Part shown: positions 1 to 8,340 of the stretch, piece by piece | How the letters are laid out: each line of letters starts with the position of its first letter | How positions within the stretch are numbered: the stretch's first letter is position 1 | Assembly: GCA_023397905.1 (NCBI GenBank) | Contig: JAEWSZ010000169.1 | Location: forward strand, 1-63,924 | Direction of reading: 5' to 3' | Source of the DNA: Bacillota bacterium | GTDB taxonomy: Bacteria; Bacillota; Clostridia; Acetivibrionales; DSM-1351 | Length of the DNA: 63,924 nucleotides | The notes under the pieces: generated by a model | Database searches by the model: none | What the model saw: only the letters and a program-made list of their open reading frames with translations | What the model was told of the DNA's origin: nothing | Program-made: the position numbers and the translations under genes

Positions 1-706
1 CAACCTGACCGGCATACATCACCGCCACCTTATCGGCCATTTCTGCGACAACACCCAAATCATGCGTAATCAGAATGATACCCGACTTCATTTCCTTTTG
101 AAGCTTCTTCAATAAATCCAGAATCTGTGCCTGTATAGTGACGTCAAGTGCTGTGGTTGGCTCATCTGCAATTACCAGAGACGGCTTACAGGCCAGCGCT
201 ATGGCAATCATTGCCCTCTGCCTCATTCCTCCCGAAAGCTCGTGAGGAAACTGAGAATAGGTTAATTCAGGAGATACAATGCCTACTCCCTCCAACAATT
301 CAATAGTACGAGCCTTTTTCTGCTTCTTGTCCATTTTCATATGGAAGGTCAACGATTCCTCAATCTGTTCCCCAATTTTCATCAGTGGATTTAAAGCAGT
401 CAAAGGATCTTGAAAAATCATTCCAATATCCTTGCCCCGGAATTGATTTAACTCGTCCACATTCATAGTCAGCAGATCAGTTCCTTTAAAGTATATATTG
501 CCTTCCACCTTCGTATAGGTACTGTTATGCAGACTGAGAACGGATAGGGCAAGTGCACTTTTACCGCACCCCGATTCACCTACAATTGCAAATACTTCAT
601 TCTCACTTACGCTCAGCGAAACACCGTCCACTGCAGCATAATGCCGCCCGTCAATACGAAATGAAGTAATAAGATTATCAATTCTCAATAGCTCATTCTT
701 TTCCAT
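1..706 (-). CDS. Oligopeptide/dipeptide ABC transporter ATP-binding protein (DppD/OppD family), C-terminus beyond window
   Basis: The N-terminal 235 residues of an ABC ATPase that energises import of peptides (possibly nickel) through a DppBC-type membrane pair. Reading leftward from ATG at 704-706 I see Walker A GESGCGKSA, the Q-loop FQDPLTALNP, signature LSGGMRQR, Walker B LVIADEPTTALD and H-loop ITHDLG, all in the order and spacing of the DppD/OppD family; DPLTALNP and TTALDVTIQAQ are typical of this branch. The start is set by GGGGGA seven bases upstream of ATG. The family usually runs to about 320-340 residues with an oligopeptide-specific C-terminal extension, so roughly 90 residues, and presumably the partner dppF/oppF, lie off the left edge. 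Substrate cannot be told from the ATPase. The next gene to the right is a tRNA on the other strand, so this is the first gene or a late gene of a leftward operon. Confidence 0.93.
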   Translation of the reverse strand, partial: MEKNELLRIDNLITSFRIDGRHYAAVDGVSLSVSENEVFAIVGESGCGKSALALSVLSLHNSTYTKVEGNIYFKGTDLLTMNVDELNQFRGKDIGMIFQDPLTALNPLMKIGEQIEESLTFHMKMDKKQKKARTIELLEGVGIVSPELTYSQFPHELSGGMRQRAMIAIALACKPSLVIADEPTTALDVTIQAQILDLLKKLQKEMKSGIILITHDLGVVAEMADKVAVMYAGQV

Positions 707-1060
707 AACAATCCCCCGTCAAAAACATAAAAGCTCCGGAAAAGACATTACAAAATGTTCATACACCAGGCATATGTGTCCATTCTGTTGTCTATATTAA
801 AAAACACAGACAATTCCAAATATTTATGCTTCATTGCATAAGTTTAAGAACTCATCCATGTACTTTGTAATGATGGATATATAATCAGTTGTAAAACTTA
901 ATATAATTTTTTCTTATACTCTATCATAACTCGTTATTTATTACAATATATTACAGATAATATATTATAAGGCATTTGTTGAAATATATTGAAAATAATT
1001 TGCAAAAGAGTTTTTAAATATTTTGTTTCATGATTTGCCGTTATCTTTTTCAAAAAAAGG
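707..1060. other. AT-rich intergenic region
   Basis: No open reading frame with a ribosome binding site and no convincing structured RNA was found here. The stretch is very AT-rich and contains only the upstream region of the leftward ABC ATPase gene. Confidence 0.5.
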
Positions 1061-1089
1061 TTGACAATTCGCGATAATTACTGCATAAT
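1061..1089 (+). promoter_or_regulatory. Sigma-A promoter for tRNA-Tyr
   Basis: TTGACA (1061-1066), 17-bp spacer, CATAAT (1084-1089). Expected transcript start near 1096, about 27 bases before the mature tRNA 5' end. The match is 11 of 12 to the vegetative consensus, as expected for a stable-RNA gene. Confidence 0.75.
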
Positions 1090-1122
1090 CTTATTTGTTG
1101 TAAAAAATAATAATATTTCCGT

Positions 1123-1207
1123 GGAGGGGTTCCCGAGTGGCCAAAGGGGGCAGACTGTAAATCTGTTGCTTGTAGCTTCGATGGTTCGAATCCATCTCCC
1201 TCCACCA
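1123..1207 (+). tRNA. tRNA-Tyr (GUA)
   Basis: A class II tRNA of 85 nt with encoded CCA. Acceptor GGAGGGG pairs with TCCCTCC (one G-T), discriminator A, CCA at 1205-1207. The anticodon loop CTGTAAA carries GTA at 1157-1159. The long variable arm and the T-loop GGTTCGAATCC are both visible. It stands alone rather than in a tRNA cluster. Confidence 0.97.
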
Positions 1208-1347
1208 CCAAAGCCTTGTACATTCGCGATTACGCTGTGTGCGGGGTTTTTTCCTTTTTGGGCATTGTTCAGGTGTACGATTTACACAGATATTGTATAG
1301 AAAATAATTTCTAACTGAAATCTATTTTTACAAATTTATTACAGCTA

Positions 1348-1377
1348 TTGACAGGACTTGCCATCTTGTAATAACAT
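1348..1377 (+). promoter_or_regulatory. Putative promoter of the ABC exporter leader
   Basis: TTGACA at 1348-1353 with TAACAT at 1372-1377 (18-bp spacer, 4/6 match in the -10). Transcription would begin near 1384, giving an untranslated leader of about 355 nt before the first ABC gene at 1740. Confidence 0.5.
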
Positions 1378-1431
1378 GTTCTGGTAAGTGTTATAGCTTG
1401 CTCAATTTTGGTGAAAGGAGTGTTTAAAAAG

Positions 1432-1470
1432 ATGTTAAGAATTAGAATTAATGAGGTGCTTCACAATTAA
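1432..1470 (+). CDS. Leader peptide upstream of ABC exporter (12 codons)
   Basis: A short ORF, MLRIRINEVLHN then TAA, with a good SD (GAAAGGAG at 1413-1420, 11 bases from ATG). It lies in the 355-nt leader of the exporter operon, followed by a stem-loop (arms near 1480-1495 and 1514-1527) and an intrinsic terminator at 1580-1613. The arrangement matches known antibiotic-responsive ribosome-mediated attenuators, for example the bmrB leader of Bacillus subtilis bmrCD, where a ribosome stalled on the leader ORF lets an antiterminator form. The sequence itself shows only the ORF, SD and hairpins; function is inferred. Confidence 0.55.
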   Translation: MLRIRINEVLHN

Positions 1471-1579
1471 TTTAATATCGGATCATTTTAACAAGTCCGG
1501 TTTATCCGTTTTACTTGTATTTGATCAAACACTTAAGTAACCGTCATTCAGAGTTGAACTATTTAAAAATTAAATATTT

Positions 1580-1613
1580 AACACGATGCATGCTATGGTA
1601 TCGTGTTTTTTTA
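1580..1613 (+). terminator. Intrinsic terminator in the exporter leader (attenuator)
   Basis: AACACGAT (1580-1587) pairs with ATCGTGTT (1600-1607), with CAT/ATG pairing inside the loop, followed by a run of seven T. It sits between the leader ORF and the first ABC gene, with no full gene between promoter and terminator, so it should reduce read-through into the exporter unless an alternative structure forms. Confidence 0.75.
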
Positions 1614-1739
1614 TTGTCCAGGAAAGTATTATTTTTTTGACATAAAGACTTTCAATTTTTTAATAATTTAATGATGAAGCACCCAAAATCTGTACCGATG
1701 GCGTTTATTTAGGTCAATTTTTAAAAAGGAGATTTACTT

Positions 1740-3581
1740 ATGCAGCCCAGCAATAAAGGTAGAATTAAAATGCTTTATTCTTTTATAAAAGGCTTCAGAT
1801 GGTTATACGTGCTGGCAATCGTATTTACGATGCTGGCCATCGTCTTTAACTATCTTATGCCCCAAGTTATAAAGATAATAGTGGATTCCGTCATCGATAA
1901 TAAAGAACTGCAATTGCCCGGCCTGATACTGGATTACGTCAACAGCCACGGCGGCAGAGAACTGCTGAAAAACAACCTGCTGCTGTGCGCACTGTCGGCA
2001 CTGGTTTTAGCCGTACTTTCAGGCCTGTTTACATTTTTATACAGATACTGTATGGCAAAGGCCTCCGAGGGAACCATCAGGAAACTGCGCAACCACCTGT
2101 TTGACCACATTCAGAAGCTGCCTTACAGCTGGCATGTGAAAAATCAGACCGGCGATATCATACAGCGTTGTACCTCTGATGTGGAGACAATAAAGAATTT
2201 CGTTGCCAACCAGTTTATAGAAATGGCCAGAACGGTTTTTCTGATCGCTTTCTCGCTGACGCTTATGTTTATGATGAATGTTAAGCTGTCATTGATCGCA
2301 CTGGCTTTCATGCCTGTGGTACTGGCCTATTCTGCCATATTTTACAAAAAAATTGCCGACAGGTTCAAATATGCCGATGAAGCAGAAGGCGCCCTGTCTG
2401 CAATGGTCCAGGAAAACTTCACAGGAGTCCGGGTAGTCCGCGCTTTTGGCCGCCAGGCTTATGAAATAGAAAACTTTGATGTCAAGAACAATTATTTTGC
2501 AAACTACTGGATCAAACTAGGACACCTTTTGAGCCTGTACTGGGGAATCGGAGATCTGTTTTCGGGACTTCAGGTAATGCTGATCATTGTTTTCGGAGCT
2601 ATAGACACTGCGCAGGGAATTATAACTTTCGGTGAATTCCTTGTGTTCATATTCTATAACTCCATGCTGGTATGGCCTGTCAGGCAGTTCGGACGTATTC
2701 TGTCCGAGATGAGCAAAACCAGCGTTTCTCTCAGCCGTGTCAAGGAAATCATTTCCGAGGAGCAGGAAAAGGACTGCGCCGGCGCAATCACTGCCGACAT
2801 GGACAGGGATATAGAATTCAGGAACGTGACCTTTGACTACGGAAGCCAGAAGCCGGTATTAAAGGATCTATCCTTCAAGATCAAAGCCGGGACAACATTT
2901 GGTATTTTGGGAGGAACAGGCTCGGGAAAATCAACCGTCATGTATCTGCTCGACAGGTTGTACGAGCTTCCCGAAAACAGCGGAGCAATTGAAATCGGCG
3001 GAGTCGATATAAGAAAGATCAAGCTTGAGCATCTGAGAAGCAATATAGGATTTGTTCTCCAGGAACCTTTCCTGTTCTCCAAAACCATTCAGGAGAATAT
3101 TGATGCCTTCGGGCATACAAACGACCTGGAGCTCATCCGCCACTTTGCGGGAGTTGCCGCGGTGGATGATGCCATCATGGGCTTTTCAAAGGGTTATGGC
3201 ACCATCGTAGGAGAACGGGGCGTCACCCTTTCGGGCGGACAGAAGCAGAGGGTTGCAATTGCCAGAATGCTCATGCAGCGCTCCCCCATTATGATATTCG
3301 ACGATTCCTTGTCGGCGGTGGACTCCGAGACGGATGCCAAAATCCGGGCGGCCCTGAAGGAAAATACAGCTCAAAGTACTGTTGTACTGGTATCTCATAG
3401 GATTACAACCCTTATGAATGCGGATGTGATAATGGTTCTGGACGAGGGCCGTATTGCCGAAATGGGTTCTCATAACCAGCTACTGGCAAATGAAAACGGC
3501 ATATACAAGAAAATCTATGATATTCAGAGCAGTCTTGAAACCGAACTTTCGGTTACAAATCAGACTGCTGCCGATAGATGA
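1740..3581 (+). CDS. ABC exporter half-transporter with degenerate catalytic site (multidrug type)
   Basis: A 613-residue half-transporter: six membrane helices (about residues 18-330) followed by a nucleotide-binding domain. The NBD has Walker A GGTGSGKST (391-399), signature LSGGQKQR, Walker B ending FDDS with Asp522 where the catalytic Glu normally sits, and H-loop VSHR. It forms a pair with the next gene, whose catalytic Glu is intact but whose signature is altered. This reciprocal pattern defines heterodimeric exporters such as BmrCD, LmrCD and TM287/288: one ATP site is hydrolytic, the other nearly inactive. Start chosen at ATG 1740, with AAAAGGAGA nine bases upstream. Likely function is export of drugs or lipids at the cytoplasmic membrane; the leader attenuator favours a drug-inducible exporter. 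Substrate is unknown. Confidence 0.9.
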   Translation: MQPSNKGRIKMLYSFIKGFRWLYVLAIVFTMLAIVFNYLMPQVIKIIVDSVIDNKELQLPGLILDYVNSHGGRELLKNNLLLCALSALVLAVLSGLFTFLYRYCMAKASEGTIRKLRNHLFDHIQKLPYSWHVKNQTGDIIQRCTSDVETIKNFVANQFIEMARTVFLIAFSLTLMFMMNVKLSLIALAFMPVVLAYSAIFYKKIADRFKYADEAEGALSAMVQENFTGVRVVRAFGRQAYEIENFDVKNNYFANYWIKLGHLLSLYWGIGDLFSGLQVMLIIVFGAIDTAQGIITFGEFLVFIFYNSMLVWPVRQFGRILSEMSKTSVSLSRVKEIISEEQEKDCAGAITADMDRDIEFRNVTFDYGSQKPVLKDLSFKIKAGTTFGILGGTGSGKSTVMYLLDRLYELPENSGAIEIGGVDIRKIKLEHLRSNIGFVLQEPFLFSKTIQENIDAFGHTNDLELIRHFAGVAAVDDAIMGFSKGYGTIVGERGVTLSGGQKQRVAIARMLMQRSPIMIFDDSLSAVDSETDAKIRAALKENTAQSTVVLVSHRITTLMNADVIMVLDEGRIAEMGSHNQLLANENGIYKKIYDIQSSLETELSVTNQTAADR

Positions 3582-3677
3582 AATGCGATGAAAATATAGT
3601 GCTTGTCATAAACATCACTCATCGCCAGAAAAAAACCTGCAGACAGGTTTTTGATAAGTTTAGTTAAGGAGGCAACT

Positions 3678-5510
3678 ATGTCATATTTCGAAGAGGAAGA
3701 ATACAAAAAACCTTTTTCCTTTAAGATCTGGGGTAAAATCATACCCTTTGTAAAACAATATAAAAAACAGTTTACTCTGGCCATATCACTGCTGATCGTT
3801 GTATCGATCATAGATGTTATATACCCTCTGCTGCAGCGATATGTCATCAACAACTATATAGTTCCGAAGAATACGGCCGGTATAGAAAATTTTGCCGTGG
3901 TATACGGCTGCATACTGTTTTTGCAGGCACTGGCGGTAGTTATCTTCATCCGTAACGCCATAGCAACGGAACTGAACGTGGCAAAGGCAATAAGAAAAGC
4001 CCTGTTCGTCCACCTTCAGAAGCTCTCCTTTTCATACTATAACACCACTCCGGTGGGATATATGATGGCCAGGGTTATGAGCGATACCGGCAGGATCGGG
4101 CAGATGGTCTCCTGGGGACTTATAGATATATTATGGGCAATCATTTATGTGATCGGAGTTTTCATAGCCATGCTGCTGCTGAATCTGAAGCTTGCGCTGC
4201 TGGTAATGTCCATAATCCCCTTTATAGTCATCATCACCATGTACTTTCAGAAGAGGATTCTTGATATAAACAGAAAGATCAGGAAGGTAAACTCAAAAAT
4301 GACAGGCGCGTTTAACGAAGGCATAACAGGCGCCAGGACTTCAAAAACCCTTGTCATTGAAGATAAGAACCTGAAGGAATTTTCTGTCATAACAGATAAG
4401 TATTACAACTACACAATAAAGGCCACCGTGCTAAACGCGGTATTTATCCCGATTATTTTGTCCTTCAGCACCCTGGCGGTCTGTTTCGTCCTGGTAAGCG
4501 GCGGATACATGGTAATTGAGGACGCGATTGAATTCGGAACATTTTCGGCCTTCATAACCTATGCTATCAGCATATTTGAGCCAATACAGCAGATTGCCCG
4601 CGTGTTTGCAGACTTTGTCTCCACACAGGCCAATATTGAGCGTGTGACCGGGCTGCTTGAAAAAGAGCCTGAGATAACCGACACGCCTGAAGTAATTGAG
4701 AAATACGGAGACAATTTCAATCCCAAGAAGGAAAACTGGGAGCCCATTAAAGGCGATATAGAATTCAAGGACGTCTCTTTTAAATATCCCGACGGCGACG
4801 AGTACATCCTCACCGATTTCAACCTGAAAATACCCGAGGGAACCACTGTGGCAATTGTCGGAGAAACCGGAGCCGGCAAAAGCACGCTGGTGAACCTGGC
4901 CTGCAGATTTTTTGAACCCACAAAGGGCCAGATTCTCATTGACGGCAGGGATTACAGGGAGCGCTCACAGCTGTGGCTCCACAACAATATTGGCTATGTG
5001 CTTCAAAACCCTCACCTGTTCTCCGGAACCATCCGGGAAAACATCCGGTACGGCAAGTTTGACGCCACAGACAAGGAAATCGAAGCCGCCGTCAGGATCG
5101 TGGCTGCCGAATCCATTGTGAATAATATGGAGAACGGCCTTGATACCAGCATAGGAGAAGGCGGCGACAGGCTCTCCACAGGTGAAAAGCAGCTCATTTC
5201 CTTTGCCCGTGCAATAATCGCGGACCCCAGGATTTTTGTGCTGGACGAGGCGACATCGTCAATCGACACACAGACAGAGCAGATAATACAGGAAGCGATC
5301 ATGCACATACTGAAAAACAGAACGTCCTTCCTGATTGCCCATAGGCTTTCCACCATTAAAAAAGCGGATATAATCCTGGTGGTTAAGAACGGCAAGATCA
5401 TTGAAAGAGGAACCCACAAAGAGCTTCTCAATCAGAAAGGCTACTATCATTCGCTGTACCTGAAGCAATTCGAGGAAGAAACCGGCGCAGCGGTGCTGGA
5501 TAAGAAATAA
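3678..5510 (+). CDS. ABC exporter half-transporter, catalytic partner (multidrug type)
   Basis: A 610-residue half-transporter, 96 bases downstream of its partner and in the same operon. There are six N-terminal membrane helices, then an NBD with Walker A GETGAGKST, a non-canonical signature LSTGEKQ, Walker B VLDEATSSID with Glu524, and H-loop IAHRLST. Its Glu, combined with LSGGQ of the upstream subunit, would form the only competent ATPase site of the heterodimer. The start is ATG 3678, preceded by AAGGAGG; an upstream in-frame codon at 3651 lacks a ribosome site. The gene ends before a strong terminator at 5557-5610, so the operon is leader plus these two genes. Confidence 0.9.
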   Translation: MSYFEEEEYKKPFSFKIWGKIIPFVKQYKKQFTLAISLLIVVSIIDVIYPLLQRYVINNYIVPKNTAGIENFAVVYGCILFLQALAVVIFIRNAIATELNVAKAIRKALFVHLQKLSFSYYNTTPVGYMMARVMSDTGRIGQMVSWGLIDILWAIIYVIGVFIAMLLLNLKLALLVMSIIPFIVIITMYFQKRILDINRKIRKVNSKMTGAFNEGITGARTSKTLVIEDKNLKEFSVITDKYYNYTIKATVLNAVFIPIILSFSTLAVCFVLVSGGYMVIEDAIEFGTFSAFITYAISIFEPIQQIARVFADFVSTQANIERVTGLLEKEPEITDTPEVIEKYGDNFNPKKENWEPIKGDIEFKDVSFKYPDGDEYILTDFNLKIPEGTTVAIVGETGAGKSTLVNLACRFFEPTKGQILIDGRDYRERSQLWLHNNIGYVLQNPHLFSGTIRENIRYGKFDATDKEIEAAVRIVAAESIVNNMENGLDTSIGEGGDRLSTGEKQLISFARAIIADPRIFVLDEATSSIDTQTEQIIQEAIMHILKNRTSFLIAHRLSTIKKADIILVVKNGKIIERGTHKELLNQKGYYHSLYLKQFEEETGAAVLDKK

Positions 5511-5556
5511 GTAGTCAGAATTCTGAATTCAGAACTCAGAATAAGAACCTTCAATG

Positions 5557-5610
5557 AAAACCCCCGGCATTGACTGTTTACAAGAGACAGTCAATGCCGG
5601 GGGTTTTTTT
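5557..5610 (+). terminator. Terminator of the ABC exporter operon
   Basis: A perfect 17-bp stem (5561-5577 with 5587-5603), loop of nine bases, then TTTTTTT. AAAA precedes the stem, so weak termination from the opposite strand is also possible for the convergent yidC gene. A small palindrome TTCTGAATTCAGAA lies just upstream at 5521-5534. Confidence 0.93.
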
Positions 5611-5660
5611 ATTCATATGACAGATCGAAGAGATAATACCGCTTTTGCCCCTCTGTTTTT

Positions 5661-6296
5661 TCACTCAGCCCTTCTCATAAACCTGTTGTACAAAATCATT
5701 TCAAAAGTATTGAAAAGCCCCGAGGTGATCCAGTAGATCCCCAGAGTGACAGGCGCCTTTATAAAAAACATCATACTGAACCCGCCCATTATCAGCAGCT
5801 GAGTCCATGAAAGCCCTTTGTCCCTGGCTGCTTTCATAGGCGTGTATGTGGCGATTATATTTGGAAGCAATTGGACAAATACGGCCATTAAAGGTACTAC
5901 ATGATATGCATCCGGCAATTTCAGATTGCTTATCCATGGGACCACAATACTTCCCACCTCCACAGGCATTACTGAAAATACCTTATACAAACAGTACATC
6001 ACGGGTATCTGTATCAGCGTGACAATGCATCCCAGCATGCTTTTCATACTCTCTGCGGAAACCCTGGCCACTTCCTCTTTCTGTTTTTCCATATCATCGC
6101 CATATTTCAGCTTTATATCCTCAACCTTTTTGGAAAATTCCTGCTGCTGGAAAACGCTCTTTCTTTGCTTCAGCGATAATGGCAGCATACATATTCTTAT
6201 AATTATTGTGGCAAGAATTATTACTATACCCCAATCGCCTACAAATGAATAGAGGCCGTTTGTTACATGATTTAATAAACTTATAATGATGTTCAT
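5661..6296 (-). CDS. yidC: YidC/Oxa1 family membrane protein insertase (short form)
   Basis: A 211-residue polytopic membrane protein of the YidC/Oxa1/SpoIIIJ family, which inserts and folds proteins in the cytoplasmic membrane. Family features are the opening segment with GDWGIVIILATIIIR, a charged coiled cytoplasmic loop (QRKSVFQQQEFSKKVEDIK), the IQIPVMYCLYKV helix and the C-terminal GIYWITSGLFN segment. Gram-positive YidC proteins normally carry a lipoprotein signal peptide and are about 250-290 residues; here the first segment starts directly with a membrane helix and the tail ends at NRFMRRAE without a long basic extension. The gene is not in the usual rpmH-rnpA-yidC-jag cluster, so it is probably a second paralogue. 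AAAGGAGTG sits six bases before ATG 6296. Confidence 0.88.
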   Translation of the reverse strand: MNIIISLLNHVTNGLYSFVGDWGIVIILATIIIRICMLPLSLKQRKSVFQQQEFSKKVEDIKLKYGDDMEKQKEEVARVSAESMKSMLGCIVTLIQIPVMYCLYKVFSVMPVEVGSIVVPWISNLKLPDAYHVVPLMAVFVQLLPNIIATYTPMKAARDKGLSWTQLLIMGGFSMMFFIKAPVTLGIYWITSGLFNTFEMILYNRFMRRAE

Positions 6297-6344
6297 AGTT
6301 TCACTCCTTTTGTAATTTTCAACAAAACCAGTAACATCATCTGT

Positions 6345-6572
6345 TTAACTGAACCTGTAATACCTCCATATTTCGAATTTGTGGTAACAGTCATAATTTA
6401 CGTCGTAAAGCTTTCTGAAATATAAAATAACCGTACTGATACAGTACCGGACAACAACCTGATCCAAAAATGTTTTGTTAAACCTGAAGCTGTGAACAAA
6501 ATTGCACACCAAAAAGAACGTAACAAACAGCATTATTAAAATTTGCAGCGTTTGTACCAGTTCCATCTGCAC
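6345..6572 (-). CDS. Possible small membrane protein upstream of yidC
   Basis: A 75-residue reading frame beginning with GTG, eleven bases after a strong AAGGGAG. It has one hydrophobic N-terminal segment (ILIMLFVTFFLVCNFV) and a polar, aromatic-rich tail. It ends about 50 bases before the yidC start, so the two could be co-transcribed. I do not recognise a family, and the aromatic- and Ile-rich tail could be non-coding AT-rich sequence; an overlapping 34-codon frame shares the same SD. Confidence 0.3.
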   Translation of the reverse strand: MQMELVQTLQILIMLFVTFFLVCNFVHSFRFNKTFLDQVVVRYCISTVILYFRKLYDVNYDCYHKFEIWRYYRFS

Positions 6573-6622
6573 TTTTGCCCATCTCCCTTCAAGTACTTTG
6601 ACCCTGTCAATTTTTTGTACGG

Positions 6623-7159
6623 TTAATCAATATCATATCCCATTAAAATGGAGTCATAGAAATTATCTTCTATTTTTATATCTCTTGTCATTATCCCGCA
6701 TTGGACAAAACCCAGCTTTTTATATAAATGTATTGCAGGGTGGTTATCCGTTCTGACCCTGAGGTTTATTTTTCTTATGATCCCGGTATTTTGGGCCCAG
6801 TCTATGATATAATTCAGGATTTCAGTCCCTATTCCCTTTCTCCAGTGTTCCTTCAGAATGCTGATTCCCAGCTCTCCGGTATGTGCAATCCTTGGCCGTG
6901 GGCCTCCTGTAAAAGAAGCTGTTCCGATTATTTTCCCTTTCAGCTCGGCGACAGCATATATTGCGTTTTCAAGCCTTGAGATATTTTCCAGGAAAAGCTG
7001 TTCCTGTTCAAGAGTTATTCCGAATTCTCCGGGGCCGAAAGTCAGGAAGTCCGATTGGCCGCTTATTGTATTGACACAGTTCAATACTCCCGTTGCATCC
7101 TCCCTGCCGGCTTTCCTGATCACAAGGGTTTCTCCTGTTTTAAGCGTTACCTGTCTCAT
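6623..7159 (-). CDS. GNAT family N-acetyltransferase
   Basis: A 178-residue acetyltransferase that would move an acetyl group from acetyl-CoA to an amine or protein N-terminus. The GNAT core shows motif A (LGISILKEHWRKGIGTEIL, with the R-K-G-I-G acetyl-CoA loop) and the C-terminal NHPAIHLYKKLGF segment typical of RimI/RimJ-like enzymes. I place the start at ATG 7159 because AGAGG lies eight bases upstream; an in-frame ATG at 7195 would overlap the preceding small ORF and has a poorly spaced SD. Substrate unknown. Confidence 0.85.
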   Translation of the reverse strand: MRQVTLKTGETLVIRKAGREDATGVLNCVNTISGQSDFLTFGPGEFGITLEQEQLFLENISRLENAIYAVAELKGKIIGTASFTGGPRPRIAHTGELGISILKEHWRKGIGTEILNYIIDWAQNTGIIRKINLRVRTDNHPAIHLYKKLGFVQCGIMTRDIKIEDNFYDSILMGYDID

Positions 7160-7175
7160 ATTTTTTACCTCTGCT

Positions 7176-7280
7176 TTATTCCAAAAGTCTTTCATATACC
7201 TCTATGTCATTTCCCTCACTGTCCTTAAACTCCAGAACCATATTGCCCTTAATGCGTGTCAGCAGAAATACAAAAGCCAT
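7176..7280 (-). CDS. Small ORF upstream of the GNAT gene (34 codons)
   Basis: A 34-residue frame with AGGTG six bases before ATG 7280, ending 17 bases before the preferred GNAT start. The C-terminal half is acidic and protein-like (VLEFKDSEGNDIEVYERLLE). Its stop codon and the GNAT SD are adjacent, which suggests translational coupling. I recognise no family. It may be a genuine small protein or the remnant of a longer one. Confidence 0.35.
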   Translation of the reverse strand: MAFVFLLTRIKGNMVLEFKDSEGNDIEVYERLLE

Positions 7281-7330
7281 TTTGCACACCTATAATCTTA
7301 TATGTATTATTTTATTACTTTTCCGGATCT

Positions 7331-8122
7331 CTACCTGATCCTGGCAGGGTCATAAACCACTTCGCTGTCCTCCCGCTTGTAAATCAGACCGTTTACACTT
7401 GCTATGGGATTATTGTAAGGGATTCCCACGGCGCCTTCAAGCAGATCTTTTACCGCCTGTTCAAGCACATCTATAAAGGCTTCCGGTTTTGGATCCCTTT
7501 GATGCCCCATATGTATCATGTCAAATTCCTTTCTGAAGGGTTCCACCGCTTTTAAAGTCTGAAAATATTCCTCAAGCGTTGTGGATTCCACAAGCTGCAT
7601 CCAAATATGGTTATTAAGGCCGTCGCCGGAAAAAAGTATCCTGTGCTTTTTGTCTATAAGGCCTATGCTGCCCGGAGTATGTCCTCTTAATGAAATCACC
7701 TCAAGGGTGTTGCCCCCTATGTCAAAAATATGCCCCGGAGCAATGAACTCAATTTTTTGAGGGCGGCTGTCCCTCCAGACTTCAAAGCCCTCGTGAGTAA
7801 CCCCGTATTCCTTGGCTATCCGCTCTTCCATTGTACTCTTGCGCTGTGTGTGCCTCTCATAAACAGGCATCTCGTCCCTGCTCATATATACCTTGTCAAA
7901 ATAATGGCCGCCAAAAGCGTGATCGATATGCCCATGAGTATAAACTACCGTTAAGGGCTTATCCTTAACTATTTCCTCCACCGCTTTTTTAAGATTTCGT
8001 ACTCCATAACCTGTATCTATGACAATTGCGGAGTCCTTGCCTTCCACAACATATATATTGACGGAAAAATCCTCTATCAGTGTCACTTCCGGCATAATTT
8101 CAATAATATTGTAGCTGCTCAT
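7331..8122 (-). CDS. MBL-fold metallo-hydrolase
   Basis: A 263-residue metallo-beta-lactamase-fold hydrolase. The metal-binding motif THGHIDH appears near residue 75, followed by a GHTPGS loop, the bridging Asp in LFSGDGLN and a late HMGHQ His. These ligands are complete, so a dinuclear-metal hydrolase is likely; the family covers glyoxalase II-like, lactonase and flavodiiron enzymes, and the substrate cannot be assigned. ATG 8122 is preferred, with GAAGGAG upstream; an in-frame start 36 bases earlier has no SD. It diverges from the tmcAL gene. Confidence 0.87.
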   Translation of the reverse strand: MSSYNIIEIMPEVTLIEDFSVNIYVVEGKDSAIVIDTGYGVRNLKKAVEEIVKDKPLTVVYTHGHIDHAFGGHYFDKVYMSRDEMPVYERHTQRKSTMEERIAKEYGVTHEGFEVWRDSRPQKIEFIAPGHIFDIGGNTLEVISLRGHTPGSIGLIDKKHRILFSGDGLNNHIWMQLVESTTLEEYFQTLKAVEPFRKEFDMIHMGHQRDPKPEAFIDVLEQAVKDLLEGAVGIPYNNPIASVNGLIYKREDSEVVYDPARIR

Positions 8123-8340
8123 ACCTATGTCTCCTTCGAATGATATTTTATTTATCATATCACAAATTTTTCCGGTGCTCCACCTTTTATAAAACAGCTT
8201 TAAATAAACCGGCTTTCTTTTATCTGCTAAATCTGTATAATAAATATATAATGCGAAGTTCCCAATTTAAGCGCCTGTAAGGATATCTTTTGCAGGCGAA
8301 GGCTTTCAGCCGTAATTGACTTCGGTAAAGGAGATTTTTA

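Noticed and set aside
1061..1300. 79-residue rightward ORF
   Set aside because: It reads through tRNA-Tyr and its promoter.
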